Assembly (NCBI GenBank): GCA_000438195.1
Contig: FR903071.1
Span: forward strand, 48,874 to 112,873
From: Mycoplasma sp. CAG:776
GTDB lineage: Bacteria > Bacillota_I > Bacilli_A > RF39 > UBA660
Length of the DNA stretch: 64,000 bases
Reading direction: 5' to 3'
The position numbers were made by a program, and so were the translations under genes. The notes under the pieces are model-generated. The model was not told where the DNA came from, made no database searches, and saw nothing but the letters and a program-made list of their open reading frames with translations. Shown piece after piece: positions 7,949 through 16,787 of the stretch (position 1 is its first letter; each line of letters starts with the position of its first letter).

Positions 7949-9385
7949 TCACCTCCTTTCAAACTCTTTTATCTTTTTCCTAGCCCTAGTAGTAACAACT
8001 TTATCTAACCACTCTTCTCTAGGTCCAAAAGATAATTCATCTGTAATAATTTTTACTCTATCTTTATTCTTTAATTCGTAATCAATTGGCACATGTTCCT
8101 CATTAACAACAGCACCAACCATTGTATTGCCTATATCTGTATGTATTTTATAAGCAAAGTCAATTGGAGTTGCTCCTTTAGGCAATTCTACTACCTCTCC
8201 CTTTGTTGTATAAACATATATTTTATCGGTAAATAATTCTTTTTTTATTTGCAAAATAAATTCTTGATTATCGCCAAAAACTTTATTTATTTCTACTAAT
8301 GATTTAAAGAATTGATATTTTTCTTTTAAATCTTGTTGCATAATCTCTCTAGCATCTTTCACAATATCCCAATAAGTTGCAAGACCAAATGAAGCTACTT
8401 TATCCATAGCGAATGTTCTAATTTGTATTTGTACTAATTGATCATTTGGGCCAAAAACAGTGGTATGTAAAGATTGATACATATTTGTTTTAGGAGTACT
8501 AATATAATCTTTAAACTTATTATTGATAGGATGATATTGGCTATGAATTAAATACAAAGTAATATAACATTTCTCAATTTCATCAACCATAATTTTAAGA
8601 GAAAATAAATCATGAATATCTGACAGTTTATGACCATCACATAGCCTTTTATAAATGCCATAAATGTTTTTAGTACGAATCTTTACCTCATTAGGGATAT
8701 TATTATTATTAAGCAACATTTGAATTTTAAAAAGCATTTCTTTTAAATATGGTTCATAAAGAAATTCCAATTTTTGTTTCTTTTCTTCTAAAGTAAGATA
8801 TGTATCAGGCTTTAAATATCTTAAGGATAAATCTTCTAATTCTGACTTAATTCGATATGCTCCAATATAATAGGCAAGAGGAACAAATATTTCCATCGTT
8901 TCTAAAGCATTCTCTTGTTGTTTAAATGGTGTTTTAAATTGTAAAGTTCGCATATTATGAAGTCTATCAGCTAGTTTTATAATAATAATTCGGACATCTT
9001 CAGTAATACCTGTAACAATCTTTCTTGTATTAGCTAAATGTTGAGCTTTTTTAGAAGAAAAATTAAGTTTACTGATCTTTGTAACACCATCAACTAAATT
9101 AGCAATATTTTTATTAAGTAAAGAAGCAATATCTTCTTTTGTTGCATTCGTGTCTTCTAAAGTATCGTGTAGCAAACCAGCACATATTGTATCACTATCA
9201 GCATGCATTTCTGCCAAAATAATAGCAACATTTAGCGGATGATTAATATAAGGTTCGCCACTTTGTCTAGTCTGGCCTTCATGTAGATCACGAGCATACT
9301 GATATGCCTTTTTAATTTTATCTAATTCTTCGGGACTATATTCTTTTAATGTTTGAAATAAACTTAAAACATTTATTTCACTCAT
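7949..9385 (-). CDS. Short Rel/SpoT-family protein, hydrolase motifs intact, synthetase Glu replaced
   Basis: A (p)ppGpp synthetase/hydrolase homologue of 478 residues (classical Rel is about 730). It has the HD hydrolase domain (about 20-190: RQSGEPYINHP, LLHDTLEDT, IKLADRLHNMR), the RelA/SpoT nucleotidyltransferase domain (about 220-345: FKDYISTPKTNMYQSLHT) and TGS (about 385-445: DKIYVYTTKGEVVELPKGAT). The helical, zinc-finger and ACT domains are missing. The conserved EIQIRT motif reads QIQIRT, with Gln319 at the catalytic Glu position; RxxV after DL is also altered (DLFSLKIMV). Hydrolysis without synthesis is therefore predicted. It sits between two small peptide ORFs and after a terminator, so its expression depends on read-through from the promoter at 9571-9600. 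Confidence 0.88.
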   Translation of the reverse strand: MSEINVLSLFQTLKEYSPEELDKIKKAYQYARDLHEGQTRQSGEPYINHPLNVAIILAEMHADSDTICAGLLHDTLEDTNATKEDIASLLNKNIANLVDGVTKISKLNFSSKKAQHLANTRKIVTGITEDVRIIIIKLADRLHNMRTLQFKTPFKQQENALETMEIFVPLAYYIGAYRIKSELEDLSLRYLKPDTYLTLEEKKQKLEFLYEPYLKEMLFKIQMLLNNNNIPNEVKIRTKNIYGIYKRLCDGHKLSDIHDLFSLKIMVDEIEKCYITLYLIHSQYHPINNKFKDYISTPKTNMYQSLHTTVFGPNDQLVQIQIRTFAMDKVASFGLATYWDIVKDAREIMQQDLKEKYQFFKSLVEINKVFGDNQEFILQIKKELFTDKIYVYTTKGEVVELPKGATPIDFAYKIHTDIGNTMVGAVVNEEHVPIDYELKNKDRVKIITDELSFGPREEWLDKVVTTRARKKIKEFERR

Positions 9386-9404
9386 AACTCTACCTCCTTA
9401 AAAT

Positions 9405-9449
9405 ATAAAAAAACAAGTATCAATCAGACAGAATGATACTTGTTTTTTT
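9405..9449 (-). terminator. Terminator/attenuator overlapping the end of the 39-codon ORF
   Basis: A perfect 11-bp stem, AACAAGTATCA (9412-9422) with TGATACTTGTT (9434-9444), lies between an A run and a seven-T run, so it can act on either strand. The stop codon of the 39-codon ORF (9422-9420) lies inside the stem. A translating ribosome would therefore open the hairpin and let polymerase continue into rel 20 nt later. Confidence 0.8.
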
Positions 9450-9539
9450 GGCAACACCATTAAAAGAGCAGAAAGAATTAGAGCAGATATTATTTTTATA
9501 GCAAAAGTAGTGTTTTAATTTAACTGCTTCTAAAGTCAT
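9420..9539 (-). CDS. 39-residue Cys/Ser/Asn-rich peptide, candidate RiPP precursor
   Basis: ATG (9539-9537) follows AAAGGAGTGATGAT. The product starts with a 12-residue MTLEAVKLKHYF, followed by CYKNNICSNSFCSFNG (13-28) and VAKKTSIILSD. It has three Cys and seven Ser/Thr in 27 residues, the sort of core a YcaO enzyme heterocyclises. It has its own consensus promoter about 25 nt upstream and a terminator at its 3' end, the classical precursor-gene layout that gives excess precursor over enzymes. No double-glycine is present, so the cleavage point is unclear. The alternative is an attenuation leader peptide for rel. It is too short for ordinary gene finders. Confidence 0.6.
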   Translation of the reverse strand: MTLEAVKLKHYFCYKNNICSNSFCSFNGVAKKTSIILSD

Positions 9540-9570
9540 ATCATCACTCCTTTAAAATATAATTGTTAAC

Positions 9571-9600
9571 ATTTTAATACTAATTTAAATACTTTGTCAA
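9571..9600 (-). promoter_or_regulatory. Strong SigA promoter of the peptide/rel/YcaO operon
   Basis: Read leftward, TTGACA (9600-9595, perfect -35), an 18-bp spacer and TAAAAT (9576-9571, 5 of 6 to consensus). Transcription would begin near 9564, giving a leader of about 25 nt before ATG 9539. This is the best promoter match between 4.5 and 9.7 kb and the only one seen for the operon. Confidence 0.75.
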
Positions 9601-9726
9601 GGCTTTTTACACCTTTTATTTAATAAAAAGATTGAATAGTACTATTTTAAATTACTTAACTTACAATTTCTTCCTTATTTTCTCCATGATTTTTATATTT
9701 TGGGTTAAAAATTTATAAACTATTAT

Positions 9727-10356
9727 TTAGTTAACTTTATTTTTATAATATCGACAATTATCTTTTAATAAACACTCTTCACACTTTGGATTTCTCGCAG
9801 TACATTGGTATCTTCCAAATAATACTAATTGGTGATGTAATCTGCTCCATTTATCCTTAGGAAATTTTTTCATTAGTTTTTGTTCTATTATAGAAACATT
9901 ATCACTTTCTTTGGCTAAACCTAATCTTATGGATACGCGAGTTACATGAGTATCAACGGCAATAGCAGGTAAATTATACAGATTTGATAAAACAACATTA
10001 CATGTTTTTCTTCCTACTCCTGGTAAACTTTCTAAATACTCTCTATTATTGGGAACTATACCATTATAGTCCTCTATTAGTCTTGTTGCTATGGTTTTTA
10101 TGTATCTTGCTTTTTTAGTATGTGATCCACATGGTCTAATGATACTCTCTATATCCTTAGTATCAGCTTCTTTTAAGCCTTTTAAATCATATTTTTCAAA
10201 TAATACTTTGGTTACCATATTTACTCTTTTATCAGTACATTGAGCACTCAAGACAGTGGCAATTAAAAGCTCATAGTCTTTATGATAATTTAATTCACAT
10301 CGAGCATCTGGATAATATATGTCTAATACTCTTATTATTTTTTCACTCTTCATCAT
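9727..10356 (-). CDS. nth: Endonuclease III
   Basis: Base-excision repair DNA glycosylase/AP lyase for oxidised pyrimidines. The 209 residues contain the helix-hairpin-helix LESLPGVGRKT with the catalytic Lys117, VDTHVTR with Asp135, and a [4Fe-4S] loop of spacing C-X6-C-X2-C-X5-C (Cys185, 192, 195, 201). The length is normal. It overlaps the 3' end of dnaD by 14 nt, the conserved dnaD-nth pair of Bacilli. Confidence 0.97.
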   Translation of the reverse strand: MMKSEKIIRVLDIYYPDARCELNYHKDYELLIATVLSAQCTDKRVNMVTKVLFEKYDLKGLKEADTKDIESIIRPCGSHTKKARYIKTIATRLIEDYNGIVPNNREYLESLPGVGRKTCNVVLSNLYNLPAIAVDTHVTRVSIRLGLAKESDNVSIIEQKLMKKFPKDKWSRLHHQLVLFGRYQCTARNPKCEECLLKDNCRYYKNKVN

Positions 10357-10984
10357 CTAACCAGTTATAATCAAATAACTCACTATCCTCCTTTTTAGGT
10401 TCTCTTTTTTCTAAATGATTGGTTACATCTTTTACTGTCTTAAAGCCTTTTTTATTCCATTCATATAATATCTTGTCAATATATCTTAAATTCTTTACCC
10501 CATTATATACCGCTTCTTTTAGAGCTCCTACTATTAGCTCTTCACTATAGTTATTTTCTAGCCATGCATTTATAATTTCATATTCCATACTAGTTATTGG
10601 TCGACCAAATTCACGTTCAAATTCAGTATAAATATCCGTTTTTATTTCTTCTTTTCCTGTTTTCTTTTCTGTTTCTAATACTAACATATAAAAATTATCT
10701 AAACTTACCTTTTCTATTAGTCTTCCTTCTATATCTTTTTCTGTTTTAATATCAATTAGTTTCTTAGAAATTAGACTATTAAAAGTTTCATAGGACTTTT
10801 CTAAACTTAAACCTAGATTATTACTTAATTCTTCTATATTTAAATAAGAATTATATTGATTATCAAAATAGGTTAGCATTAAAAATTCTTCTAAAGTTAA
10901 ATTAATTGCTAAAATTTTTTTGATAAACAAACTATTCGTAGTATATTTTTTACTTTTAAAAATATCTATATTCATCTTATCCAC
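10343..10984 (-). CDS. dnaD: DnaD-like primosome/replication initiation protein
   Basis: Works with DnaA and DnaB to load the replicative helicase in Bacillota. The 213 residues have an N-terminal winged-helix region (about 25-90, LTLEEFLMLTYF... and LNIEELSNNLGLS) and the C-terminal DnaB/DnaC-type domain (about 125-190: EFGRPITSMEYEIINAWLE, LRYIDKILYEWNKKG). An acidic tail ends in WLDDEE. It overlaps nth downstream and cca upstream. Confidence 0.93.
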   Translation of the reverse strand: MDKMNIDIFKSKKYTTNSLFIKKILAINLTLEEFLMLTYFDNQYNSYLNIEELSNNLGLSLEKSYETFNSLISKKLIDIKTEKDIEGRLIEKVSLDNFYMLVLETEKKTGKEEIKTDIYTEFEREFGRPITSMEYEIINAWLENNYSEELIVGALKEAVYNGVKNLRYIDKILYEWNKKGFKTVKDVTNHLEKREPKKEDSELFDYNWLDDEE

Positions 10985-12066
10985 TCGCTTTTATGATCCT
11001 TAATATATTTTATAATATCACTGGTTTTATTCCTTATTTTACCATCAATTATCAAATTTTCAATATCTTTTAGGATAATACTTATTAATTTAGAATATTC
11101 AATATCTAAAGATTTTACAATATCTTCTGCCTTTATATTAATATCTTTTTTATCATGAATTGGTAAATCTTTATACATTTTATTTATCACTTTTTTATCT
11201 ACATTTAAGATTTCTCCTGCTACTTGAGATAGATATAATCCATAATGATAAAGTGTAAATTTATCAATTGTTTTACTATTAATAATTCTTCTTAAAGAAA
11301 TAATATTGCTTTTTTCTTCTTTAGTAAATGGTAAATCAATATTTATTTTTAGTTGAGCATACATTCCCTCAATATTCTTTATAGGAATTATTTCTTTCCA
11401 TTTATTTATCTCTAATAAATCTAATATTCCTAAGTCATTTAATAAATTAAAACCTTTTCGAACATTATTAGATAATAATATCTTGTCTAATTCCTCTTTT
11501 ATTCTAGTATTTGATAAGGTTAAAATTAAATCTTTATTTGTTTCTATTGCTTTATAAAAATTAGAATCTAAATTAAAATTTAAAATTGTTGCTAGGCGTA
11601 TTCCTCTTAATATTCTTAAAGGATCTTCGCAAATCTTTTCTTCTTCATTACCAATTATTCTTATTTTTAAAGTACTTAAATCATCTATTCCACCAACTAA
11701 ATCAATGATTTCACCTTTACTATTCATACATAAAGCATTAATTGTAAAGTCTCTTCTTTGTAAATCTACAACAAGGTTATTAATATAGTTAAATTCTATT
11801 GGCTTACGATTTTTATATTTTATTTCTTCTCGATAGGTTGTGATTTCTATATGATATTCTTTTATTTTAAAATCTATTCCACCTAAATTTCTAGAAGAAG
11901 CCTTGGGGAAAATATTTAATAATTCTTTTGGCGTTGCATTTGTACATATATCGATATCATAAGATGATATTCCCACTAATAAATCACGAACATATCCCCC
12001 TACTACATAGGCTTCATAACCTTTATTTTCAATTTTAGTTAATATATTTTTTATTATTTTATTCAC
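10972..12066 (-). CDS. cca: CCA-adding/tRNA nucleotidyltransferase
   Basis: Adds or repairs the 3' CCA of tRNAs. It is a class II nucleotidyltransferase: YVVGGYVRDLLVG followed by the metal-binding SSYDIDICTNATP (DxD), QRRDFTINALCMN, and DPLRILRGIRLATILNF. The C-terminal head region is degenerate. The start is placed at GTG 12066 (364 residues) because AAAGGTGG lies 4 nt before it; the reading frame opens earlier only through a TTG that overlaps the miaA end and has no ribosome site. It overlaps dnaD by 13 nt. Confidence 0.93.
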   Translation of the reverse strand: MNKIIKNILTKIENKGYEAYVVGGYVRDLLVGISSYDIDICTNATPKELLNIFPKASSRNLGGIDFKIKEYHIEITTYREEIKYKNRKPIEFNYINNLVVDLQRRDFTINALCMNSKGEIIDLVGGIDDLSTLKIRIIGNEEEKICEDPLRILRGIRLATILNFNLDSNFYKAIETNKDLILTLSNTRIKEELDKILLSNNVRKGFNLLNDLGILDLLEINKWKEIIPIKNIEGMYAQLKINIDLPFTKEEKSNIISLRRIINSKTIDKFTLYHYGLYLSQVAGEILNVDKKVINKMYKDLPIHDKKDINIKAEDIVKSLDIEYSKLISIILKDIENLIIDGKIRNKTSDIIKYIKDHKSEWIR

Positions 12067-12076
12067 GTAACCACCT

Positions 12077-12931
12077 TTATTTATTTTCAATAAATTTTAT
12101 TATTTTTTCAACTGTATTATTAAAGTTTTTGAAATCTACTAGAAACCAATTGATGTTCATTTGATTATTGAACCAAGTATATTGTCTTTTGGCATAATGT
12201 CTCGAATTTTTCTTGATTAATTCTTTCGCTTCTTCAATTGTTATTGATCCATCAAAATACATATATAATTCTTTATATCCGATAGCTGTTGTTAGGGCTT
12301 TAGAATTTATCTTTTTATCATAAAAAGATTTTACTTCTTTTTCTAAGCCTTCTTCAAACATTAAATCTACTCGCTTATTAATTCGCTCATATAAAATTTC
12401 TCTATCGCAGGTTAAGCCTATATAAATTGCTTCATATAATGGATTACATGGTGGTAATTCTTTATTTTCTTTATTTAGAAAACGAATTAATCTTTTTCGA
12501 TTATTTTGATGGATATCCATATTTGCATCTTTTTTTATAGCTAATTTATATAGCTCTTCGTTTGTTAAATCATCATATGTGTTTTGGATTTCATTATTAT
12601 CTGGAAACTCATAGTTATATAGGGCTGATTTTAAATATAGGCCAGTACCCCCAACAAAGATAATTGTTTTATCCTTATGTTCTTCTATTAATTTACGAGC
12701 ATCTTTTTGATAATCAAAAACGGTATAGTTTTTATTAACATCTACTATGTCAAATAAGTAATGGGGAATACTTTCTTTTTCTTCTTCTTTTATCTTAGCT
12801 GTTCCTATATTCATTCCTTTATAAACTTGCATGGCATCCGCATTAATCACTATTCCTTGATATTTTTTCGCTAATTCTACACTTAATTTTGTTTTACCTA
12901 CCCCTGTTGGTCCAACTATACAAATTATCAT
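12077..12931 (-). CDS. miaA: tRNA dimethylallyltransferase MiaA
   Basis: Transfers a dimethylallyl group to A37 of tRNAs reading UNN codons; the product is the substrate of MiaB at 15249. The 284 residues show P-loop [46 protein letters not shown] and the C-terminal [14 protein letters not shown]. The start codon overlaps the mscL stop by 4 nt (ATGA). It is somewhat shorter than the usual 300-315 residues. Confidence 0.96.
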   Translation of the reverse strand: MIICIVGPTGVGKTKLSVELAKKYQGIVINADAMQVYKGMNIGTAKIKEEEKESIPHYLFDIVDVNKNYTVFDYQKDARKLIEEHKDKTIIFVGGTGLYLKSALYNYEFPDNNEIQNTYDDLTNEELYKLAIKKDANMDIHQNNRKRLIRFLNKENKELPPCNPLYEAIYIGLTCDREILYERINKRVDLMFEEGLEKEVKSFYDKKINSKALTTAIGYKELYMYFDGSITIEEAKELIKKNSRHYAKRQYTWFNNQMNINWFLVDFKNFNNTVEKIIKFIENK

Positions 12932-13326
12932 TTTCTATCCGTCTTTTCTTTTAATAGATCTCTAATTTCTTCTAATAATAGCACTTCATCACTCTTTTTT
13001 ATTTCTGGCGTCTTTTCTTCTTTCTTTTTTAAATTACTTATTTTATTTATAAATTTAATTACCATAAATAGGCAGAAAGCTACAATTAGAAAATCAATAA
13101 TACTCTCTATAAATGCACCATATTCAATTCTAGTATTTTTAAAAGTGATAGCTAAATTAGAAAAGTTTACTCCCCCTAAAATTAACCCTAAAATAGGAGT
13201 TAGGATATTATTTACTAAACTAGTCACAATCGATGAAAATGCTCCTCCAATTATTACACCTATTGCTAAATCTACTACATTTCCTCTCGCAATAAATTTT
13301 TTGAATTCACTTATTGTTTTTTTCAT
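12928..13326 (-). CDS. mscL: Large-conductance mechanosensitive channel
   Basis: Pentameric emergency valve opened by membrane tension. The 132 residues have the conserved TM1 [20 protein letters not shown] (about 13-32), a periplasmic-side loop with [20 protein letters not shown] as TM2 (about 70-90) and a charged C-terminal bundle [20 protein letters not shown]. The RBS is GGAGGTAC before ATG. It is the first gene of the mscL-miaA-cca-dnaD-nth run. Confidence 0.96.
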   Translation of the reverse strand: MKKTISEFKKFIARGNVVDLAIGVIIGGAFSSIVTSLVNNILTPILGLILGGVNFSNLAITFKNTRIEYGAFIESIIDFLIVAFCLFMVIKFINKISNLKKKEEKTPEIKKSDEVLLLEEIRDLLKEKTDRK

Positions 13327-13373
13327 AGTACCTCCATCAGTTTTCTACTTCTATTTTAGCATATTTTAAGTAT

Positions 13374-13400
13374 TTAAAAAAGTTAATCTTTACATTAACT
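13374..13400 (-). terminator. Terminator of the TasA-like/CBM-like gene
   Basis: AGTTAAT and ATTAACT (13381-13387, 13394-13400) form a stem whose minus-strand 3' flank is a T run (A run 13374-13380). It overlaps the final codons of the gene. Confidence 0.7.
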
Positions 13401-14501
13401 TTCTTCTATATATGTTGTTCCTTCAAAGAAAGGAATATTTTTATCACACCATTCTTTAGTTGGTTCGTTTCCACTTCCAAAACTTTCAGTTAAATCAATT
13501 AATACTAATCCATCATACCAAACCGAGGTGGTGGCTTTATTATTATTATAATCTAATCTTAAAGGGGCCGTGGTATAGCTTGAAAATGAGGTACGATTAT
13601 TAACTACTGATACAACGTTCCAAGTATTTGCTGTTCCTAAACTTACTCCCTCTACAAAATTAGGCTCTGCTATTGGCCAATAAATTCCCGCAGTACCACT
13701 TGCTCCTTCATGATAAACTTCATACCTAGCATAATATTTATGCGTGCTATTTATTGGAATACTCACACTATTTTGCACCAATATTTCTGATGCACTACTT
13801 GTACCTGTTAATTTGATAGATGTTGTTCCATATTTAGCATGGGCTGTATCAATACTACCACCACTCCAAATATTACTTTTCTCAAAACTTGGATCAGTTA
13901 TTAAATTTTTTAACTCTACTTGAGGATCTGTTGGCGTACTATAAATGATTATTTCAGCTTCGAATCTTTGATTCATTACTTCATTTCCAGCACTCTCATC
14001 TATCCATAAATATAAATCATAAGTTTTAGAAGTATTTTGATTTGGAAGTACTCCTGTTTCAAGAATATAAGATGCTTTTACATCTTTTTTTGATATCCCA
14101 CTTGGTAATTCTGCTTTATTTAAACTTGTTAATTTTGTTGAGTTTTGAGCATCTAGAGAATAATTAATAAATGGTAATAATTGATCTGATGTGCTAGATA
14201 AAACATTTAAAATTATTTGATAACCACTTCCTATATGACAATCATTATTAGATATAGTAAATGTATAAGGAGTAATTTTTTTGAAGGCAGTTGTATTAGA
14301 CATTGGATATCCAGTTAAATTAATAGAGTTTTTATCTTCAAAATCTATATTATAGCAACTTGTATTTAATACATTTGTCTCTTCTTGCTTAGTATTAAAA
14401 GATAAGTAAGCAAAAGTTATACTAATAGTTGCTATGATGACAATAATTATTGAAGAAATTAACAATATTATATATTTTTTGTTGTTCAAGTTTATCACCA
14501 C
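13395..14501 (-). CDS. Secreted TasA-like protein with C-terminal carbohydrate-binding-like domain
   Basis: A 368-residue exported protein. The N-terminus NLNNKKYIILLISSIIIVIIA is a signal/anchor of the SipW-substrate type, ending near AYLSF. Residues about 45-190 match the TasA/camelysin-like domain of the neighbour at 14579 (both have YPMS, KPYTFTI-type and YDLYLWIDE stretches). Residues about 200-335 look like a jelly-roll module (NLITDPSFEKSNIWSGG..., AKYGTTSIKLTG). The end contains ESFGSGNEPTKEWCDKNIPF, a motif common in gut-bacterial and phage surface proteins. A cell-surface fibre or adhesin role is inferred. Confidence 0.7.
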   Translation of the reverse strand: MVINLNNKKYIILLISSIIIVIIATISITFAYLSFNTKQEETNVLNTSCYNIDFEDKNSINLTGYPMSNTTAFKKITPYTFTISNNDCHIGSGYQIILNVLSSTSDQLLPFINYSLDAQNSTKLTSLNKAELPSGISKKDVKASYILETGVLPNQNTSKTYDLYLWIDESAGNEVMNQRFEAEIIIYSTPTDPQVELKNLITDPSFEKSNIWSGGSIDTAHAKYGTTSIKLTGTSSASEILVQNSVSIPINSTHKYYARYEVYHEGASGTAGIYWPIAEPNFVEGVSLGTANTWNVVSVVNNRTSFSSYTTAPLRLDYNNNKATTSVWYDGLVLIDLTESFGSGNEPTKEWCDKNIPFFEGTTYIEES

Positions 14502-14553
14502 TATCTTACTATAATATATTATAATGTATTTTTTCTTTTTTGAAAAGTATTAA

Positions 14554-14580
14554 GTTAAAAAAACTTCCTATTTGGAAGTT
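14554..14580 (-). terminator. Terminator of the TasA-like gene
   Basis: Minus-strand AACTTCC-AAATA-GGAAGTT followed by a T-rich run. The stem begins within the TAA stop of the gene at 14579. Confidence 0.8.
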
Positions 14581-15184
14581 ACATATAATTATAAATCAAT
14601 ACTTTTCCTGTGAAAGTATTTCCCATTATGGAATTATCAGCATTTTCATCTATCCACAAATATAGATTATAGGTTACTGATTCTCCGGGAGCTAAAGTTC
14701 CACTCATTAAATTATAGGTTGTATCTAAGTTATATTCATTTTTTATTGTTCCTAAATCATAAGTTGGAGCAGTTGTTAACATTGCACTTACATTTTCTTT
14801 ACTTGCCGGACTTGTTTCATTTAATTTATACCTTAAACTAGGTGTTAATGTAGATGGTGTTGTTGTTAAAGTATTTAATGTAACAACATAATTAATTGGA
14901 TCTTTGGCATTAGCTGTAGTACATGTATTGGTAATTGTAAATTCATATGGTTTTACTTTGGCTAAAGCATTAGCTTCACTCATAGGGTAAGCATATGTTC
15001 CATTTGCATTCATAGAAATAGAATCACCATCAGTATAACTTACTTCAAAACATGTTGTTGTAAGCTTATTAGGATCCTGTTGTTTACTGGCAACTGAGTA
15101 ATAAGAATAACTTGTTCCAATTGTAATTGTTACTAATATCATAATTGTTAAAACTCCAAGAGTAACTTTATAACCACTTCTCAT
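14579..15184 (-). CDS. TasA/camelysin-like secreted protein
   Basis: 201 residues. The N-terminal hydrophobic stretch VTLGVLTIMILVTITIGTSYSY ends in a SipW-type SYSYYS context. A beta-rich Thr/Asn/Ser domain follows, containing TYAYPMSEANALAKVKPYEF and the terminal NLYLWIDENADNSIMGNTF, shared with the neighbour at 13395. Such proteins form matrix fibres or surface coats in Bacilli. No SipW-type signal peptidase gene lies in the window. It has its own terminator, so the pair can be expressed separately. The gene appears to be a tandem paralogue of the first domain of 13395. Confidence 0.7.
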   Translation of the reverse strand: MRSGYKVTLGVLTIMILVTITIGTSYSYYSVASKQQDPNKLTTTCFEVSYTDGDSISMNANGTYAYPMSEANALAKVKPYEFTITNTCTTANAKDPINYVVTLNTLTTTPSTLTPSLRYKLNETSPASKENVSAMLTTAPTYDLGTIKNEYNLDTTYNLMSGTLAPGESVTYNLYLWIDENADNSIMGNTFTGKVLIYNYM

Positions 15185-15248
15185 ATTATCACCTATTTTA
15201 CTATTTATAATTATAAGATATTTTTGTCATTCCTACAAGTACTTTTTA

Positions 15249-16664
15249 TTAATTTTTAACAAATATTACTTTTTCACCATCTAAACTGAAACTCTTAGCA
15301 TCGGTAATTTTTACAGATATTATTTTACCTATATCTTCTTTGGCTCCACTTACATTTACTAATTTCATAGTCTTAGTGTATCCATATACTTTATCTTCGC
15401 CTTTTTCACTTGGTCCTAAAACTAATACTTCTTCTATTTTGCCTATATATTCTTTATTATGTGCTAAACTATCATTATTTATTAATATATTTAATTTTTG
15501 TAATCTTTCTTCTTTCTCCTCTTTTAATATGTTGTCTTTAATTTTAGAGGCTGGGGTACCTTCTCTTGGTGAATAAATAAATGTAAAGGCACCGTCAAAT
15601 TGACATTCTTTTACTACTTCTAGCGTTTCTTTAAAGTCTTCTTCTGTTTCATTTGGAAATCCTACTATAATATCTGTTGTAATACTTACATCTTTTACTT
15701 TTTCTTTAATTTTTTTATATAATGTTAAATACTCCTCTTTGGTATATCTTCTTCCCATTAATTTTAAAATCCTAGTACTTCCACTTTGAAGTGGTAAATG
15801 AATATATGGCATTATATTTTCATATTTAGCAATTATATCTATCATTTCATCAGTAAAGTCCCAAGGATGACTAGTTACAAAACGGATTCTTGAAATTTCA
15901 GTTTTTGCAACTTCTTCTAGTAGATTAGCAAAATTATATCCTTCTTCTAAATCTTTTCCATAAGCATTAACATTTTGACCTAAAAGGGTTACTTCTAAAT
16001 ATCCTTCTTCTTTTAATTTCTTTACTTCTTTTACAATTTCTTCTTTTTTGCGGCTTCTTTGACGTCCTCTTGTAAATGGGACAATACAATATGTACAGAA
16101 TTTATCACATCCATACATGATGTTTACCCAGGCAGTATATTTAGAATCTCTTACATAATCCATATTTTCATAAACATTTCCTTCAATAGAATAGACTTCT
16201 ATTTGTTGCTTTTGGCTCTTTTTTAAAATCATACTACCTAAATCATTGATATTATGAGTTCCAAATACAATATTGACAAATGGATATTTTTCCTTCAAAA
16301 GACTTGCTACTCCTTCTTCTTGTGGCATACACCCACCAATACAAATCATTAACTCTGGTTTATCCTTTTTTAAGTGTTTTAATCTTCCTAAAAAGCCAAA
16401 TACTTTATCATGAGCATTTTCTCTGATTGCACAAGTATTTAAAACGACAATATCAGCATTTTCTATTTCTTCCGTTTCTTTAAATCCTAAGTTTTCTAAT
16501 ATTCCTTTTATTTCTTCAGAATCATGAACATTCATTTGACATCCATAGGTTCTTATAAAATATTTTTTATCTTTAAATCTATCACTTTTAATATTTTTAG
16601 CATCTAAAAACTCTACTTTTTTATTCGTTCTTAAACGCGCTAATTTTATATCTGGTAAATTCAT
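15249..16664 (-). CDS. miaB: tRNA-2-methylthio-N6-dimethylallyladenosine synthase MiaB
   Basis: Radical-SAM methylthiotransferase acting on i6A37 made by MiaA. The 471 residues contain the UPF0004 domain (about 35-150, RTYGCQMNVHDSEEIKG, NTCAIRENA, GGCMPQ) and the radical-SAM motif GCDKFCTYC (CX3CX2C, about 190-198) followed by FTRGRQRSR. The C-terminal TRAM region (about 405-470) contains VLVLGPSEKGEDKVYGYT. Two [4Fe-4S] clusters are expected. Confidence 0.97.
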   Translation of the reverse strand: MNLPDIKLARLRTNKKVEFLDAKNIKSDRFKDKKYFIRTYGCQMNVHDSEEIKGILENLGFKETEEIENADIVVLNTCAIRENAHDKVFGFLGRLKHLKKDKPELMICIGGCMPQEEGVASLLKEKYPFVNIVFGTHNINDLGSMILKKSQKQQIEVYSIEGNVYENMDYVRDSKYTAWVNIMYGCDKFCTYCIVPFTRGRQRSRKKEEIVKEVKKLKEEGYLEVTLLGQNVNAYGKDLEEGYNFANLLEEVAKTEISRIRFVTSHPWDFTDEMIDIIAKYENIMPYIHLPLQSGSTRILKLMGRRYTKEEYLTLYKKIKEKVKDVSITTDIIVGFPNETEEDFKETLEVVKECQFDGAFTFIYSPREGTPASKIKDNILKEEKEERLQKLNILINNDSLAHNKEYIGKIEEVLVLGPSEKGEDKVYGYTKTMKLVNVSGAKEDIGKIISVKITDAKSFSLDGEKVIFVKN

Positions 16665-16787
16665 AATGCACCGTCCTTAAGATATTATTATATCATGGTT
16701 CTTTCTGGTTGTAAAAACAAAATATGATTGTACAAATTACTCGATTTCAATAAGTTATCATATTAATATAATAGCCAAAGGAGTTTA

